DNA of 64,000 nucleotides, from assembly GCF_001696535.1 (NCBI RefSeq), contig NZ_MBQE01000001.1, positions 1,240,001 to 1,304,000 of the forward strand, given 5' to 3'. Positions 56,911 to 64,000 of the stretch are shown in pieces (within the stretch, counting starts at the first letter, position 1; every line of letters starts with the position of its first letter). The notes beneath the pieces were generated by a model. That model worked only from the letters and a program-made list of their open reading frames with translations, had not been told where the DNA came from and did not search any database. The translations under genes were made by a program, and so were the position numbers. The stretch comes from Stappia indica. Its GTDB lineage: Bacteria > Pseudomonadota > Alphaproteobacteria > Rhizobiales > Stappiaceae.

Positions 56911-57321
56911 ATGAGCGAGACCGAGAGCATGTGGGCCGAGCCGCGCGATGGCGACACCATCGGCGGGCGCATTCGCCGCGCACGCGAGGCGGCGAACTTC
57001 TCCTCCGCCCAGCTGGCCCGGCGCATCGGCGTCAAGACCGCCACCGTCAACGCCTGGGAAAGCGGGCGCTCCGAGCCCCGCGCCAACCGGCTGACCATGC
57101 TGGCCGGCTTCCTCGGCGTCAGCCCGACCTGGCTGCTCTACGGCCTTGGCGACGCGCCGGCCGAAACCCCGCTGGCCAGCGAAATGGCGCTGATCGCCTC
57201 AAGCCTGAAGCTCCTGCGCGAGACGCACGAGCGCACCGGCGAGGCACTCGACCGGCTCGAGGCGCAGGTGGAGCAGATCGGCCGTCTCGTCGGCAAGGGC
57301 GCACAGGGCCCCGGCGCGTGA
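56911..57321 (+). CDS. XRE-family helix-turn-helix protein
   Basis: A 136-residue protein with a Cro/C1-type HTH at residues ~18-75: GGRIRRAREAANFSSAQLARRIGVKTATVNAWESGRSEPR. The C-terminal ~45 residues are predicted helical (LKLLRETHERTGEALDRLEAQVEQIGRL) and may mediate dimerisation. A purine-rich GGGGGGA lies before the ATG. A GTG for the GNAT gene overlaps its stop (57318-57321), so these two may be coupled. Target genes unknown; the surrounding formaldehyde genes are candidates. Confidence 0.88.
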   Translation: MSETESMWAEPRDGDTIGGRIRRAREAANFSSAQLARRIGVKTATVNAWESGRSEPRANRLTMLAGFLGVSPTWLLYGLGDAPAETPLASEMALIASSLKLLRETHERTGEALDRLEAQVEQIGRLVGKGAQGPGA

Positions 57322-57329
57322 GCGCAGCC

Positions 57330-57869
57330 ATGACCAGCAGTCCCGCGCTCGACATGCCCGCGCCTCCGGCGATTGCCGGCCGGGCTTCCCTCACCGCGCT
57401 CTGGGCGGAGATGGACGAACTCACCCCGCGCCAGCTTCATGATGTGCTGCGCCTGCGGGTCGACATCTTCGTCGTCGAGCAGGCCTGCCCCTATCCGGAG
57501 ATCGATGGCCGCGATCCGCAAGCCCGCCACCTGCTGGTGAGCGCGCCGAGCGAAAGCAGTGAAGGCGACGCGGAGCTTGCCGCCTGCCTGCGCCTGCTGC
57601 GGCCGCGAGCTTCGGGCGAACCGCTGCGCATCGGCCGCATCGTCGTTGCACCGGCCTGGCGCGGTACCGGCCTTGGCGACTATCTGATGCGCGCAGCCCT
57701 TGCCGAGGCCCGGCGCATTGCGCCGAACCACCCGCAGGGTCTGTCGGCGCAAGCGCATCTCACCGCCTTCTATGCGGGGCACGGCTTCAGCCCCGTGTCC
57801 GAAACCTATCTGGAAGACGGGATCCCGCATGTCGACATGCTGCGCGATCCCGCCTCGCACGACACCTGA
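57330..57869 (+). CDS. GNAT-family N-acetyltransferase (ElaA-like)
   Basis: A 179-residue acetyltransferase. N-terminal WAEMDELTPRQLHDVLRLRVDIFVVEQACPYPEIDGRD matches the ElaA-like group. The acetyl-CoA loop is RIVVAPAWRGTGLGDYLM, and FYAGHGFSPVSETYLEDGIPHVDM is the usual C-terminal segment. The ATG at 57330 is adopted; a GTG at 57318 that overlaps the XRE stop would add four residues and couple translation. Substrate unknown. Confidence 0.88.
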   Translation: MTSSPALDMPAPPAIAGRASLTALWAEMDELTPRQLHDVLRLRVDIFVVEQACPYPEIDGRDPQARHLLVSAPSESSEGDAELAACLRLLRPRASGEPLRIGRIVVAPAWRGTGLGDYLMRAALAEARRIAPNHPQGLSAQAHLTAFYAGHGFSPVSETYLEDGIPHVDMLRDPASHDT

Positions 57870-57899
57870 TCCCTCCCCCTCACGCGAGAGCCGACACCC

Positions 57900-58742
57900 A
57901 TGACCCTCGACACCGTCTCTTCCGCCCGCGCCTTCGGCGGCGAACAGCGCGTCTATCGCCATGCCTCCGCCGCCACCGGCACCGAGATGGAATTCGCCGC
58001 CTTCCTGCCGGCCGAGGCCCTGCGCGGCGAGGCCTGCCCCACGCTCTTCTATCTTTCGGGCCTCACCTGCACCTGGGAGAACGCTACCGCCAAGGCCGGC
58101 TACCAGCGCCTTGCCGCCGAGTACGGGCTGATTCTCATCGCCCCCGACACCAGCCCGCGCGGCGAGGGCGTCGCCAACGATGCCGCCTACGACCTGGGTC
58201 AGGGCGCCGGCTTCTACATCGACGCGACTGAGGCACCCTGGGCGCCGCACTTCGCGATGGAGAGCTACGTCGCGCGCGAGCTCTTCGACCTCATCTCGGC
58301 CGAGCTGCCCGTGTGGGAAGGCGCCGTCGGCGTCACCGGCCACTCGATGGGCGGCCACGGCGCCCTGACCCTTGCCATGAAGCATCCCGACCGCTTCCGC
58401 TCGGTTTCGGCCTTCGCCCCGATCGTAAACCCGCTCGACTGCCCCTGGGGCGAGAAGGCCTTCACCGCCTATCTCGGCGCGGATCGCGCTGCCTGGGCCG
58501 CCCATGACGCCTGCCATCTGGTCGAGCACACCGGCTGGTCCGGCGACATCCTGATCGACCAGGGCACCGCCGACGGTTTCCTGGACGAGCAGCTCAAGCC
58601 CTGGAACTTCGAGCGCGCCTGCCGCAAGTCCGGCGTCGATCTGACCCTGCGCATGCAGGGCGGCTACGACCACTCCTACTATTTCATCTCCACCTTCCTC
58701 GCCGACCATGTCGCCTGGCATGCGGCGCGCCTGACCGGCTGA
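57900..58742 (+). CDS. fghA: S-formylglutathione hydrolase
   Basis: A 280-residue alpha/beta hydrolase (esterase D family) that hydrolyses S-formylglutathione to formate and glutathione. The nucleophile elbow is GHSMGGHGAL, with the conserved LSGLTCTWENATAKAGYQ region and C-terminal GGYDHSYYFISTF carrying the catalytic His. Length is normal. It completes the glutathione-dependent formaldehyde pathway begun by the class III ADH upstream. The amine-oxidase gene follows after 11 bases. Confidence 0.95.
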   Translation: MTLDTVSSARAFGGEQRVYRHASAATGTEMEFAAFLPAEALRGEACPTLFYLSGLTCTWENATAKAGYQRLAAEYGLILIAPDTSPRGEGVANDAAYDLGQGAGFYIDATEAPWAPHFAMESYVARELFDLISAELPVWEGAVGVTGHSMGGHGALTLAMKHPDRFRSVSAFAPIVNPLDCPWGEKAFTAYLGADRAAWAAHDACHLVEHTGWSGDILIDQGTADGFLDEQLKPWNFERACRKSGVDLTLRMQGGYDHSYYFISTFLADHVAWHAARLTG

Positions 58743-58753
58743 GGAGCGGCGCT

Positions 58754-60004
58754 GTGGGTGAGTACGACGTCATCGTTATCGGGGCCGGCGCGGCGGGACT
58801 TGCCGCCGGCGAGCGCCTCGCCGCCAGCGGGCTGAGCTTTGCCGTGCTGGAGGCCAAGGAGCGGGTCGGCGGCCGCGCCTGGACGGACCGTCATGTCTTC
58901 GGCGGCATTCCTTTCGACCGGGGCTGCCACTGGCTTCACAGCGCCTCGCGCAACCCGTTCCGCGAGGCGGCCGACCGGCTCGGCATGCGCTACATGGTGC
59001 GCTCCACCCGCCGATCCGCCGACCTGTTCCTCGGCAGCACGAAGGCCGATGCGCAGACCGCCCGCGAGGCCTGGAACGCGGTCGAGGCGGCCTTCGAGGC
59101 CGCCGCCGCGGCGCCCGGCGAGCCCGACCGCCCGGCCATTGCCGGCTGCGACACCTCCGGCCCCTGGTGGCGCCTTGCCCGCCACTGGCTGACGTTGCTG
59201 TCCGCCCTGCCGCCGGAGCGCATCTCGGCGCTCGATCTCGCCGCCTATTCCGACACCTACGAGAACTGGCCGGTCTCCGACGGCTACGGCGCGCTGGTCG
59301 CGCGCACTTCGGCACATGTCCCCGTGCATCTCGGCGTCGAGGTGCGCAGCATCGAAATGCGCGACACGCCGATCCGCATCGAGACGAACCGCGGCGCCTT
59401 GCGCGCCGGCCATGTCATTCTCACCGTCTCCACCAACGTGATCGCCAGCGGTGCCATCCGCTTCCTGCCCGACCTGCCGGCGGACGTGAGCGAGGCCGCC
59501 GCCGGCTGCCCGACCGGCCTTGCCGAGAAGGTCGCGTTCCTGCTCGACGCCCCGCTCGCCGAGTTCGGCGAGAATGTCTATGTCGACACGCTCGACCCCG
59601 ACCGGCCGGACCGCCCGCCGGTGAACTTCGTTGCCAACCATCTCGGCTGGCCGCTGGTCGTCGGCCAGCTCTGCGGCGAAACGGCGGAGGCGCTGGAGGG
59701 CGAAGGCGAGGCGGCGATGACCGCCTTCGCGCTCGAGGCGCTGAAGGACATGCTGGGCAGCGGCATCGCGAAGCGGGTGCGCACGGCGACCGCGACCCAT
59801 TGGGGCTCCGACCCGCATGTGCTCGGCGCCTATTCCTGTGCGACGCCCGGTCATGCGGGCGCCCGCGCCGTGCTGCGCCGCCCGGTCGGCGAGCGGCTTT
59901 TCATCGCCGGCGAGGCGGTCTCGGAGACCGCGTTTTCCACGGCCCACGGGGCCCGCGAGACCGGTCTTGCGGCAGCCGCGCAGGCGATTGCCGCCCGGTC
60001 GTAA
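58754..60004 (+). CDS. FAD-dependent amine oxidase family protein
   Basis: A 416-residue flavin amine oxidase/NAD(P)-binding protein. The N-terminal dinucleotide motif is VIVIGAGAAGLAAGERL, followed by ERVGGRAWTD. The C-terminal FAD segment is ERLFIAGEAVSETAFSTAHGARETG. Start is GTG at 58754, with GAGGAG eight bases upstream. The 11-base gap after fghA suggests co-transcription. If its substrate yields formaldehyde (an N-methylated amine, for example) the linkage to formaldehyde oxidation would be functional, but this is only inferred. Confidence 0.87.
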   Translation: MGEYDVIVIGAGAAGLAAGERLAASGLSFAVLEAKERVGGRAWTDRHVFGGIPFDRGCHWLHSASRNPFREAADRLGMRYMVRSTRRSADLFLGSTKADAQTAREAWNAVEAAFEAAAAAPGEPDRPAIAGCDTSGPWWRLARHWLTLLSALPPERISALDLAAYSDTYENWPVSDGYGALVARTSAHVPVHLGVEVRSIEMRDTPIRIETNRGALRAGHVILTVSTNVIASGAIRFLPDLPADVSEAAAGCPTGLAEKVAFLLDAPLAEFGENVYVDTLDPDRPDRPPVNFVANHLGWPLVVGQLCGETAEALEGEGEAAMTAFALEALKDMLGSGIAKRVRTATATHWGSDPHVLGAYSCATPGHAGARAVLRRPVGERLFIAGEAVSETAFSTAHGARETGLAAAAQAIAARS

Positions 60005-60123
60005 ACCCTCTGTGCGCCAATTCGTCACCGGCCTCGGAAAAACGGCGGTTTTCCGCCGCCCGCGCATTGACATCGCTGGGGCGCATCGCCACTTCGAAAG
60101 GGTGGTGCAGGCACCGGCTTTCG

Positions 60124-60152
60124 TTGAAAGGCGGGGGCAATCTCCCTATAAC
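60124..60152 (+). promoter_or_regulatory. hflK promoter candidate (sigma70-like and RpoH-like)
   Basis: TTGAAA (60124-60129), a 17-base spacer and TATAAC (60147-60152) form a good sigma70 promoter about 77 bases before hflK. The same bases read as GTTGAAA, N14, CCCTATA, close to the heat-shock sigma32/RpoH pattern (CTTGAAA, ~N14, CCCxAT). An upstream hairpin (60035-60055) precedes it. Confidence 0.6.
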
Positions 60153-60228
60153 CCGACAAGGCCCTCGTGGCGTGTCGACGAACAACCGGAAACGGCGCCG
60201 TGCCGTTTCCTCAATGAAGGATGTCTTG

Positions 60229-61398
60229 ATGCCTTGGAGCAACCAGAACGGTGGCGGCGGCTGGAAGGGCGGCGGGGGCGGTGGCCCCTGGGGCGGTTCC
60301 GGCGGTGGCGGCCCTTGGGGGGGCGGCCCGCAGCGTGGCGGCGGAGGGGGCGGTAACCCGCCGGATCTGGAAGAGCTGCTCAAACGAAGCCAGAACACGC
60401 TGAAGACCGTGCTGCCCGGTGGCGGCAATCTCGGCTTCAAGGGTATCCTGCTGGCGCTGATCATTGCTGCCGGCATCTGGCTCGCGACCGGCTTCTACCG
60501 GGTCGAGCAGGGCGAGGTCGGTGTCGAGCTGGTCTTCGGCGAGGTCACCGGACAGACCTCCCCGGGTCTGAACTACAACTGGCCCTACCCCGTCGGCACC
60601 GTCTACACGCCGGAAGTCCTGCGTATCCGCGAGCTCACCGTGGGCCTGCGCGAGAGCGTCAGCGGCACCCGCGTGAACAGCCAGGACGTGGTCGAGGAAA
60701 GCCTGATGCTGACCGGCGACGAGAACATCGTCGACGTCGACTTCAAGGTGCAGTGGCGCATCCGCAACACGCCGGAAGGCGTGTCCAACTTCCTGTTCAA
60801 CATCCAGGATCCGGACGGCACCGTGAAGGCCGTCGCCGAGAGCGCCATGCGCGAGGTCGTCGGCGAGAGCAACATCGACGCCATTCTCGGTGAGAACCGT
60901 ACCCCGATCCAGGTCGCTGTGCAGGAGCTGATGCAGACCGCGCTGGACGGCTACGGCGCCGGCGTCGAGATCACCGAAGTGCAGATGCAGAAGGTCGACC
61001 CGCCGCAGCAGGTCATCGAAGCCTTCCGCGACGTGCAGGCCGCCCGCGCCGACCAGGAGCGCATCCAGAACGAGGCGCAGGCCTATGCCAACCGCGTCGT
61101 GCCGGAAGCCCGAGGCGAGGCAGCGCGTCTGCTCGAGGCCGCCAACGCCTATCGCGACCAGACGGTCGCCGAGGCCAACGGTCAGGCACAGCGCTTCGTC
61201 AAGATCCTCGACGAGTACCAGAAGGCTCCGGACGTGACCCGCGAGCGCCTCTATCTGGAGACGATCGAGCAGGTTCTCGGCCGCAACACCAAGATCATCA
61301 TCGACGAGAGCGCCAGCGGCTCGGGCGTGGTGCCCTACCTGCCGCTTGACCAGCTCAACCGAAACCAGGGCGCCGCCCGCAGCGGAGGCAACCAGTGA
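60229..61398 (+). CDS. hflK: FtsH protease activity modulator HflK
   Basis: A 389-residue SPFH/band-7 membrane protein that, with HflC, surrounds and modulates the FtsH protease. The N-terminal ~45 residues are cytoplasmic and Gly/Trp/Pro-rich, followed by PDLEELLKRSQ and one transmembrane helix (GILLALIIAAGIWLATGFY, ~65-85). The periplasmic SPFH domain (~90-270) and a coiled-coil (RADQERIQNEAQAYANRVVPE) follow. ATG at 60229 has AAGG eight bases upstream; an in-frame ATG at 60214 is an alternative. It is followed directly by hflC (TGATG junction). Confidence 0.94.
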   Translation: MPWSNQNGGGGWKGGGGGGPWGGSGGGGPWGGGPQRGGGGGGNPPDLEELLKRSQNTLKTVLPGGGNLGFKGILLALIIAAGIWLATGFYRVEQGEVGVELVFGEVTGQTSPGLNYNWPYPVGTVYTPEVLRIRELTVGLRESVSGTRVNSQDVVEESLMLTGDENIVDVDFKVQWRIRNTPEGVSNFLFNIQDPDGTVKAVAESAMREVVGESNIDAILGENRTPIQVAVQELMQTALDGYGAGVEITEVQMQKVDPPQQVIEAFRDVQAARADQERIQNEAQAYANRVVPEARGEAARLLEAANAYRDQTVAEANGQAQRFVKILDEYQKAPDVTRERLYLETIEQVLGRNTKIIIDESASGSGVVPYLPLDQLNRNQGAARSGGNQ

Positions 61399-62330
61399 TG
61401 AAGAACGGTCTTTTCGGGATCGGCGGCATCGTCGTCGCAGCAGCAGCCCTCGTGCTGTACCTGTCCGTCTATATCGTCAACCCGGCCCAGCAGGCTCTCG
61501 TCCTGCAGTTCGGCGAGATCAAGCGGGCGGAACAGGAGCCGGGCCTCAAGTTCAAGGTGCCCTTCGTCCAGAACGTGGTCTATTTCGACAAGCGCGTGCT
61601 CGACCTGAACATGCCGCTGATCGAGCCGATCCTGTCGGACAAGAAGCGCCTCGTCGTCGACGCCTTCGCCCGCTATCGCATCACCGATCCGGTGCTGTTC
61701 TTCCAGACGGTGAACAACATCAACGAGGCGAACCAGCGTCTGTCCACCTTCCTGCAGTCGAGCCTTCGTTCGGTGCTCGCGCGCGCCACCTTCGTCCAGA
61801 TGGTGCGTGACGACCGTGCCGGCCTGATGGACCAGATCCGCCAGGATGTCGCCTTGCGTGCCGCCCCCATCGGCATCGAGGTGGTGGATGTGAAGATCCG
61901 CCGGGCCGACCTGCCGCAGACCAACTCCGACGCGGTTTTCCGCCGCATGCAGACGGAGCGTCAGCGCGAGGCGACCGAAATCCGCGCGCAGGGTGCCGAG
62001 CAGGCGCAGCGCATCCGCTCGCGTGCCGACCGCGATTCCACCGTCATCGTCGCCGAGGCCAATCGCGACGCCGAGGTGATCCGCGGTGACGGCGATGCGG
62101 AGCGGAACCGGATCTTTGCCGATGCCTTCAACCGCGATCCGGAGTTCTTCAGCTTCTATCGCTCGATGCAGGCCTATGCGGAGGGCCTGAAGGCCGGCGA
62201 CACCTCCATGGTGCTGTCGCCGACCTCCCAGTTCTTCCGCTACTTCCGCGATCCGAGCGGCATCCAGCGCCAGCCGGCCCCCGCCGCCAGCGGCGAGGCA
62301 CCGGTTGCCCGGGGTCCGCTCGCCCAGTGA
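61398..62330 (+). CDS. hflC: Protease modulator HflC
   Basis: A 310-residue SPFH-family partner of HflK. One N-terminal transmembrane helix (IGGIVVAAAALVLYLSVYIVN) is followed by the band-7 domain (ALVLQFGEIKRAEQEPGLKFKVPF) and a helical segment ending in a Pro/Ala-rich tail. The ATG overlaps the hflK stop by one base (61396-61398), with GGAGG nine bases upstream. The stop overlaps the GTG of the next gene (62327-62330). Confidence 0.94.
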   Translation: MKNGLFGIGGIVVAAAALVLYLSVYIVNPAQQALVLQFGEIKRAEQEPGLKFKVPFVQNVVYFDKRVLDLNMPLIEPILSDKKRLVVDAFARYRITDPVLFFQTVNNINEANQRLSTFLQSSLRSVLARATFVQMVRDDRAGLMDQIRQDVALRAAPIGIEVVDVKIRRADLPQTNSDAVFRRMQTERQREATEIRAQGAEQAQRIRSRADRDSTVIVAEANRDAEVIRGDGDAERNRIFADAFNRDPEFFSFYRSMQAYAEGLKAGDTSMVLSPTSQFFRYFRDPSGIQRQPAPAASGEAPVARGPLAQ

Positions 62331-62512
62331 GCGATCTCTGGGTCGCACTCGGACTGGTCCTGGCTCTCGAGGGGGCGCTCTACGCGCTCGCCCCGGGAGC
62401 CATGAAACAGGCGATCCGTCAGATGCTCGAACTCCCCGAGGGAGTGCTGCGGACCGGTGGACTGATTGCCGCCATAATCGGCGTCTTCATGGTCTGGCTC
62501 GTCCGCGGATAG
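62327..62512 (+). CDS. DUF2065 (YjeT-like) small membrane protein
   Basis: A 61-residue protein with two hydrophobic segments (WVALGLVLALEGALYALAP and GGLIAAIIGVFMVWLVRG) separated by a short amphipathic loop (MKQAIRQMLELPEG). This is the DUF2065/YjeT pattern, conserved downstream of hflC. Translation starts at GTG (62327), overlapping the hflC stop, so it is coupled. Function not known; location suggests a link to membrane-protein quality control. Confidence 0.9.
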   Translation: MSDLWVALGLVLALEGALYALAPGAMKQAIRQMLELPEGVLRTGGLIAAIIGVFMVWLVRG

Positions 62513-62628
62513 GCATCGCGGCATCGCTTTCACGTTTTGCAAGGGCCGGACGGGGCGTATGCTTCCCCGTCCGGCCGCAAGATACCGCGGGGCAACGGAC
62601 CCCGAACCCAGATGGAGGACAACGGCCT

Positions 62629-64000
62629 ATGGCCCTGTTGAACACCGACCAGCGTCAGGCCAGCCCGTCCGGCACGACAGGCCCCCGTCGCATCGGGCGC
62701 CGGCTCGCCGCCGCCGCCCTCGCCCTTTCCCTTGCCGTGCCCGCCACCGTCGCCGATTTCAGCGTGGCCCGGGCCCAGGCGCCGGAGTCGATCCCCGATC
62801 TCGCAGAGTCCCTGCTTGATGCGGTCGTGAACATCTCCACGGCGCAAAACGTCACCGCGCAGCGCTCCGTGCCGCTGCCGCAGGTGCCGGAAGGCTCGCC
62901 CTTCCAGGAGTTCTTCGACGAGTTCTTCAACCGTCAGAATCGCGACAACAACCGGCCGCGTCGGGTGCAGTCGCTCGGCTCCGGCTTCGTCGTCGACGCC
63001 GAGGAAGGCATCATCATCACGAACAACCACGTGATCGAGGGCGCCGACGAGATCACCGCCAACTTCAACGACGGCAGCAAGCTCGCCGCCGAGGTGATCG
63101 GCCGCGACAGCAAGACCGACATCGCGGTTCTCAAGGTGAAGCCCGCCTCCCCGCTCAAGGCCGTCTCCTTCGGCGATTCCGAGAGCCTGCGCGTCGGCGA
63201 GTGGGTGATGGCCATCGGCAACCCGTTCGGCCTCGGCGGCACGGTCACCACCGGCATCGTCTCGGCCCGCAACCGGAACATCAATTCCGGTCCTTACGAC
63301 AACTACATCCAGACCGACGCCTCCATCAATCGCGGCAATTCCGGCGGTCCGCTGTTCAACCGCAACGGCGAAGTCATCGGCATCAACACCGCGATCATCT
63401 CGCCCTCGGGCGGCTCGATCGGCATCGGCTTCGCGATTCCCTCCGAGACGGCGACCAAGGTCATCGCCCAGCTCCGCGAGTTCGGCGAGACCCGCCGCGG
63501 CTGGCTCGGCGTGCGCATCCAGGAAGTCACCGACGAGATCGCCGAGAGCCTCGGCATGGACAAGGCCGAAGGCGCGCTGATCGCCGGCATCACCGAGGGT
63601 GGTCCGGCGGAAGACGCGGGCTTCGAGGCCGGCGACGTGGTGCTGGAGTTCAACGGCTCCCGCGTGCCGGCCATGCACGACCTGCCGCGTATGGTCGCCG
63701 ACACGCCGGTCGGCGAGGAAGTCTCGGTCGTCGTCCTGCGCAAGGGCGAGGAAGTCACGCTTCAGGTTACGCTCGGCCGTCTCGAGGAGGCCGACGCCTC
63801 CGCTGCCGCCGACAGCACTGCGCCCTCAGACGAGGCTCCGGCCAACGAGACCCCGACCGTGCTCGGCATGACCCTGTCGGCGCTGACCGAGGAGCTGCGC
63901 ACGCAGTACTCCATCGCCGCCGACGTCAAGGGCGTGGTGGTCACCGCCGTCGAGGACGGCTCGGGTGCCGCCGAGAAGCGCATCGCGGCCGGCGACGTGA
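62629..64000 (+). CDS. degP: Do-family periplasmic serine protease DegP-like (partial, 3' end outside window)
   Basis: A DegP/HtrA-type serine protease, cut by the window end after 457 codons. The signal peptide spans residues ~25-50, ending near ARAQA. The catalytic triad is visible: His in NNHVIEG, Asp in SKTDIAVL and Ser in GNSGGPL. PDZ1 follows (RRGWLGVRIQEV), then a low-complexity linker and the beginning of PDZ2 (VLGMTLSAL). GGAGGA lies nine bases before the ATG. It is co-directional with hflK-hflC-DUF2065, the conserved alphaproteobacterial arrangement for envelope proteolysis. Confidence 0.93.
   Translation, partial: MALLNTDQRQASPSGTTGPRRIGRRLAAAALALSLAVPATVADFSVARAQAPESIPDLAESLLDAVVNISTAQNVTAQRSVPLPQVPEGSPFQEFFDEFFNRQNRDNNRPRRVQSLGSGFVVDAEEGIIITNNHVIEGADEITANFNDGSKLAAEVIGRDSKTDIAVLKVKPASPLKAVSFGDSESLRVGEWVMAIGNPFGLGGTVTTGIVSARNRNINSGPYDNYIQTDASINRGNSGGPLFNRNGEVIGINTAIISPSGGSIGIGFAIPSETATKVIAQLREFGETRRGWLGVRIQEVTDEIAESLGMDKAEGALIAGITEGGPAEDAGFEAGDVVLEFNGSRVPAMHDLPRMVADTPVGEEVSVVVLRKGEEVTLQVTLGRLEEADASAAADSTAPSDEAPANETPTVLGMTLSALTEELRTQYSIAADVKGVVVTAVEDGSGAAEKRIAAGDV

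Noticed and set aside
60240-60360. Possible G-rich tandem repeat locus
   Set aside because: The G-rich stretch simply encodes the Gly/Trp/Pro-rich N-terminus normal for alphaproteobacterial HflK.
62530-63678. Minus-strand frame opposite degP
   Set aside because: Antisense of a gene with an intact catalytic triad and PDZ domain; the opposite translation is compositionally biased.

Overview
The window is about 65-70% G+C, gene-dense chromosomal DNA. Its gene content is that of a heterotrophic alphaproteobacterium, most likely a Hyphomicrobiales/Stappiaceae-type marine organism. Supporting markers are the dgcN-dgcA pair, a CheZ-DUF2336 pair, a FrcBCA-type fructose transporter linked to Entner-Doudoroff genes, a PlcP/Agt-like lipid-remodelling pair, class I ilvC, glutathione-dependent formaldehyde oxidation, and an hflK-hflC-DUF2065-degP operon. 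I see no tRNA, rRNA, CRISPR array, insertion sequence, integrase or phage gene. The region reads as core or stable accessory chromosome. The first gene (mlaF) and the last gene (degP) are cut by the window edges.

Layout. 1-5 kb: MlaF/MlaE phospholipid-transport pair, the dgcN-dgcA operon and an MFS transporter. 5-8.6 kb: a CheZ-family phosphatase with an acidic tail, a DUF2336 protein and a threonine/serine dehydratase-like enzyme. 8.7-10.5 kb: an overlapping metallophosphoesterase-glycosyltransferase operon resembling plcP-agt. 10.7-13 kb: an atypical SDR converging on a FadL-type porin across a shared terminator. 13.2-18.7 kb: an RND efflux pump (permease plus lipoprotein adaptor) divergent from a TetR gene. 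18.8-28 kb: an orphan TRAP binding protein, a stand-alone Lrp/AsnC effector domain, two EamA transporters, an orphan molybdopterin hydroxylase subunit, an HTH/binding-protein-like regulator and a FadD-type acyl-CoA ligase. 28-30 kb: adenine deaminase.

30-43 kb is the metabolic centrepiece. A ROK regulator is followed in the same direction by frcB-frcC-frcA-frcK (fructose uptake and phosphorylation), zwf, edd and eda, a small membrane protein, a Ca/Na antiporter and pgi. Fructose-6-phosphate can be isomerised by Pgi, oxidised by Zwf and cleaved by Edd/Eda. The usual pgl (6-phosphogluconolactonase) gene is missing from the cluster. An AT-rich palindrome upstream of edd resembles a sequence overlapping the ROK-gene promoter, suggesting one regulator acts at both sites.

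43-52.8 kb: twin 89-residue glycine-zipper lipoproteins, alanine dehydrogenase divergent from an Lrp regulator, a receiver-only response regulator preceded by an unusually structured intergenic segment, an SMP-30 lactonase-like protein, TrhO, an SDR, a PhzF-like protein, a ribbon-helix-helix protein, a DJ-1/PfpI protein, a PRC-barrel protein and a matrixin-like protease. 53-64 kb: a TetR regulator with a palindromic upstream site, ilvC, folA, class III alcohol dehydrogenase, XRE and GNAT genes, S-formylglutathione hydrolase, an FAD amine oxidase, and the membrane-protease operon hflK-hflC-DUF2065-degP behind a promoter that resembles both sigma70 and RpoH sites.

No wholly new multi-gene system is evident. 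The observations most worth testing are the switch-like repeat structure upstream of the response regulator, the proposed ROK regulon, the plcP-agt operon with a possible Pho box, the fadD palindrome, and the RpoH-like hflK promoter. All functional assignments come from reading motifs and family resemblance. No database search was run.
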